From Pseudomonas sp. GM18 (lineage in GTDB: Bacteria; Pseudomonadota; Gammaproteobacteria; Pseudomonadales; Pseudomonadaceae), in NCBI RefSeq assembly GCF_000282195.1, contig NZ_AKJT01000028.1, positions 1 to 64,000 of the forward strand: a stretch of 64,000 nt of DNA, in the 5' to 3' direction. This document shows, piece after piece, positions 61,717 through 64,000 of this stretch. Positions within the stretch are counted from its first letter, which is position 1. Each line of letters begins with the position of its first letter. Both the position numbers and the translations under genes were made by a program. The notes beneath the pieces are model-generated. The model saw only the letters and a program-made list of their open reading frames with translations. It searched no databases and was not told the DNA's origin.

Positions 61717-63687
61717 TCAGCCCCCGACTCCATTGACCAGAAACACCGGCTCCTCCAGATAATCGAGCCCCAAGCGGTTTTCGAACATTTCGTCGCGTAA
61801 CGCCGCAGTGGTGAAGCTGCCCAGGCCCAGAGCGGTGGCCAGCAGTGAAAAGGTCTGACTCAGATGCCCGGCATCCATCAGCGCTACCCGCAATGCGCGG
61901 CTGAATTCGTATTTCCAGGCCATTCGCTCGACCCGCGCCGTGGAAACGAACACCGCTGCCGCATCCTTGATCCATGTCTGACCGCCACAGGCCTCGCTGA
62001 TCCAGGCCCGCGGATCTTCCAGGGAAAGCAGCTCCAGCCCGTGGCGACGTACCGAATAGTGGTAAAGACCCCGCTCGAAACCTTGCACATTCATCAGCAC
62101 CGCATACACCTCGGTGCCCTGCAGCGAACCGCCGGCCGGCGAGGTCTTCTTCAGGAAGTAGTCGCCCATGCGGTTGTGCTCCATGACCGTCGCGCCCCAG
62201 GTGTAATAGAGCAACAAAGACAGCTGCGCCGAACTCAACGGCTGATCACTGAAGGTTCGCGACGTGCGGCGATTGCACAGTGAGTCCAGCAGCGTCGGCT
62301 GAGCGATCGCGCAGGCAGGCAGCAGCGGGTTTTCCAGGGCAATGAACGGATGCGACCAATAGTCCTTGAACGCCGACGGCTGGCGTCGCGTCGAGGCCTT
62401 TTGCTCCAGCTCCGTTTCCAGCTCGGCAACGCTGATGTAGGGCGTGTGCGAGCCGGTCCGGGTACTCAGGTAAAACTCCAGCGCCGCGTCCCAGCGGGTC
62501 CACAGGTTGAGCGGATGTTTATTCTCCTCGGTCGGGGCGCTGTCCGATTGATTGGCGACGGGCAGCAAAACACCGTGGCTGACCAGCGTTCTCAGGAACG
62601 CCAGGTTGTCGTCCTGCGCAGGACTCTGCAAAACCCCCGGCAGCAACAAGGCGCTCTCCAGCGTCTGCGGGCTCAGGAAGTGGCGCAGTAACGGCAGCAA
62701 CGACACGTCAAACTCCAGGCTCAGGTCCTGCTGCCGGTCCCGGATAAAAAACGATGCCGAACCAACGCTGAGCCAAGTGCTTTCCCGGAGTTTCAGCAGG
62801 GTCTGCGCACCTTCCGACGGCGTCTGTTGATCACCCTGTTGATCAAGCCCCTGCCAGAACAGAGCCTTGGGCCTCAAGGACTTGATGGCCTTGATCAAGG
62901 TCAACAGTTCCGCGTCATCGGTTTTGCGCGAAATATCCCACTCCAGGGTGATCGCTTTCACCGGGGATGACCTAAACAATTCACGTAAAATGTCCCAATC
63001 CCGCCGCGGATGGCCGGTGTGAATTTCAATCAGCCGGTCCAGCGGCAACGAACGCAAATAGTCGTTCAGGTCGTAACCCTGGGTTCTGGCGGTCGCCATC
63101 GCACTGTCGAGGTCCAGCAGAAAGCCCGAACCGCTGCGCTCCACCACACTGGAAATGAACTCGCCTTCGGACTGCTCTTGTGCGCCCGGCAATGAAAACA
63201 ACCGCGGTGCGTTTTCCAGCACCAGCAGCGTTGCCGTGAGCTCGCGCAATTCGATGGCATTGGCCACCACCGTGTCCGCCACCTCTTGGGCCAGGGTCGG
63301 CAAAATGAAGTGCTGCGTGTCGCCACCGTGGAAACGCGACCAGGAAATATGCTCGGCCAGCCATGGCGAGCGGGTTTTGTCGCACAGTCGCCGCGTCATG
63401 TGCAGAAACTCGCGATCCATCGCGATGCCCACGCTGCCCAGTGACAAACTGGACGAATGCAGCAGGCTCGGTACGTTAGCGCTGACGTCAAGTAAACGAG
63501 GCTGAAGAATGCAGTGGGTCGGCTGAAACTCGACGTAATCGAAATGCGGCAGGCCCTCCGCGAGAATTCGCTCGACAGTCGGGTCGAGTCCTTCCTCCGA
63601 CCGGTCAGCCTGCGCCCTGTGCCGTGGCAAATGGTATTCCAGCCCTACTCCGGCCTCGGGATAGGACGAGGCATCAAACATCCCCAT
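61717..63687 (-). CDS. Fusion of DUF692/MNIO-type oxidase and SagB-type dehydrogenase
   Basis: The 656-residue protein has two catalytic domains. Residues 1-265 resemble the MNIO (DUF692) TIM barrel: GVGLEYHLPRH (13-23), DYVEFQPTHC, LLHSSSLSLGS (His77), SPWLAEHISWSR (Glu112, His113), LLVLENAPRL (Glu158, Asn159), FLLDLDSA (Asp192), EIHTGH (His223), TLEWD (Glu249). The canonical D-x-N-N step is D-L-D-S here, so this is a diverged member. Residues about 300-400 look like the leading helical/winged part of SagB proteins, and 463-656 is a SagB-type nitroreductase with RRTSRTFSDQPLS, SPAGGSLQGTEVYAVLMNV and a final LEEPVFLVNG. MNIO enzymes modify Cys, Asn or Asp in peptides; SagB enzymes oxidise azolines to azoles. 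GGAGG precedes ATG 63687. The fusion is inferred to act on a peptide. Confidence 0.85.
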   Translation of the reverse strand: MGMFDASSYPEAGVGLEYHLPRHRAQADRSEEGLDPTVERILAEGLPHFDYVEFQPTHCILQPRLLDVSANVPSLLHSSSLSLGSVGIAMDREFLHMTRRLCDKTRSPWLAEHISWSRFHGGDTQHFILPTLAQEVADTVVANAIELRELTATLLVLENAPRLFSLPGAQEQSEGEFISSVVERSGSGFLLDLDSAMATARTQGYDLNDYLRSLPLDRLIEIHTGHPRRDWDILRELFRSSPVKAITLEWDISRKTDDAELLTLIKAIKSLRPKALFWQGLDQQGDQQTPSEGAQTLLKLRESTWLSVGSASFFIRDRQQDLSLEFDVSLLPLLRHFLSPQTLESALLLPGVLQSPAQDDNLAFLRTLVSHGVLLPVANQSDSAPTEENKHPLNLWTRWDAALEFYLSTRTGSHTPYISVAELETELEQKASTRRQPSAFKDYWSHPFIALENPLLPACAIAQPTLLDSLCNRRTSRTFSDQPLSSAQLSLLLYYTWGATVMEHNRMGDYFLKKTSPAGGSLQGTEVYAVLMNVQGFERGLYHYSVRRHGLELLSLEDPRAWISEACGGQTWIKDAAAVFVSTARVERMAWKYEFSRALRVALMDAGHLSQTFSLLATALGLGSFTTAALRDEMFENRLGLDYLEEPVFLVNGVGG

Positions 63688-63703
63688 GTGAGCCTCCCCG
63701 GCT

Positions 63704-64000
63704 TCAGGCGGTCAGACCCAGCAAGCGTTGTTGCTCAGTATCAGTCCCCGATATCGCCAACAGCCCGGCATATTGGTTTTCCAGTGTTCTGACCTCTTTG
63801 GCGAGGTTTTCCAGAAGTTGACGTCCTTGGGGGGTGAATTCAGTGCTGGCCTCGAAGTCCGGCAATGCCTTGATCAAGCCTCGCAGAATGTACAACAGAC
63901 GGTTTTGCGCCCGTTGCAGCTCATCGGTCGAACGCGAACGAACCCGCCCCAGGTATTTGACCAACGCGATGTACACGTAAAACGCGTGGAAGTAGCCATA
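63704..64000 (-). CDS. Partial gene upstream of the MNIO-SagB fusion (C-terminal part)
   Basis: The frame is open from the window end to a stop at 63704, so only about 98 residues of the C-terminus are visible. It is helical and hydrophilic apart from YGYFHAFYVYIALVKYLGRV near the edge, and ends TEQQRLLGLTA. The aromatic segment before a long helix resembles the end of HExxH-motif putative peptide-modification proteins (TIGR04267-like), where a YG-x-x-HA-x-Y-V pattern precedes the C-terminal helices; this is a weak analogy and the HExxH itself would be outside. It ends 16 nt before the fusion gene, so the two form an operon. Confidence 0.75.
   Translation of the reverse strand, partial: YGYFHAFYVYIALVKYLGRVRSRSTDELQRAQNRLLYILRGLIKALPDFEASTEFTPQGRQLLENLAKEVRTLENQYAGLLAISGTDTEQQRLLGLTA

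Overview
The window looks like chromosomal DNA of a fluorescent-group Pseudomonas. It is GC-rich and carries several genes I recognise as Pseudomonas-type: phaG, xenB, a ttgABC/mexAB-oprM-type efflux operon with its TtgR operator, the ornithine-lipid pair olsB-olsA, acpH, and many REP/REPIN palindromes of the kinds seen in this group. I see no insertion sequence, prophage or CRISPR array.

Layout. 1-6771: a nitrogen-acquisition operon of two DUF1989 proteins, a biotin-dependent urea/guanidine carboxylase and allophanate hydrolase; the DUF1989 pair makes guanidine a likely substrate. 6894-9333: a CWC cysteine-rich protein, rsuA behind a 13-bp tandem repeat, phaG and tRNA-Gly(CCC). 9597-15884: a membrane protein, a five-gene minus-strand aa3/caa3-type cytochrome c oxidase operon whose subunit II carries two cytochrome c domains, and an unknown protein. 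16006-24605: TonB siderophore receptor, tam, a YXWXGW-type lipoprotein, two tandem PixA/AidA proteins, DUF4142 and KGG stress proteins, a diguanylate cyclase, a LysE exporter and fosA. 24774-25287: a ParDE-type toxin-antitoxin pair. 25384-30019: a LysR-linked catabolic cluster (transporter, HMG-CoA lyase-like enzyme, CaiB/BaiF CoA-transferase).

30260-37786: an orphan alpha-oxoamine synthase, an iron alcohol dehydrogenase, a stand-alone SIR2-like DUF4917 protein, a cupin regulator divergent from an aldolase/DapA-like operon, and a DJ-1/PfpI protein with a ribbon-helix-helix protein. 38000-46883: EamA transporter, methyltransferase, a lemA/TPM-domain operon, secreted beta-glucosidase bglX, a phospholipase D/cardiolipin synthase and YceI. 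47094-51951: a serine hydrolase, a short acyl-CoA dehydrogenase-like protein, olsBA and acpH. 52123-54682: an ArsR regulator with an MFS pump and xenB. 54962-61645: ttgR and ttgABC.

The right edge holds the most unusual locus. A 656-residue protein fuses an N-terminal DUF692/MNIO-type iron-oxidase domain to a C-terminal SagB-type FMN dehydrogenase. Another gene lies just upstream in the same operon and is cut by the window end. Both domains are typical of peptide (RiPP) modification, so this is probably the edge of a poorly described peptide-modification cluster. A second notable point is a REPIN palindrome of 81 nt sitting in frame inside the carboxylase gene.
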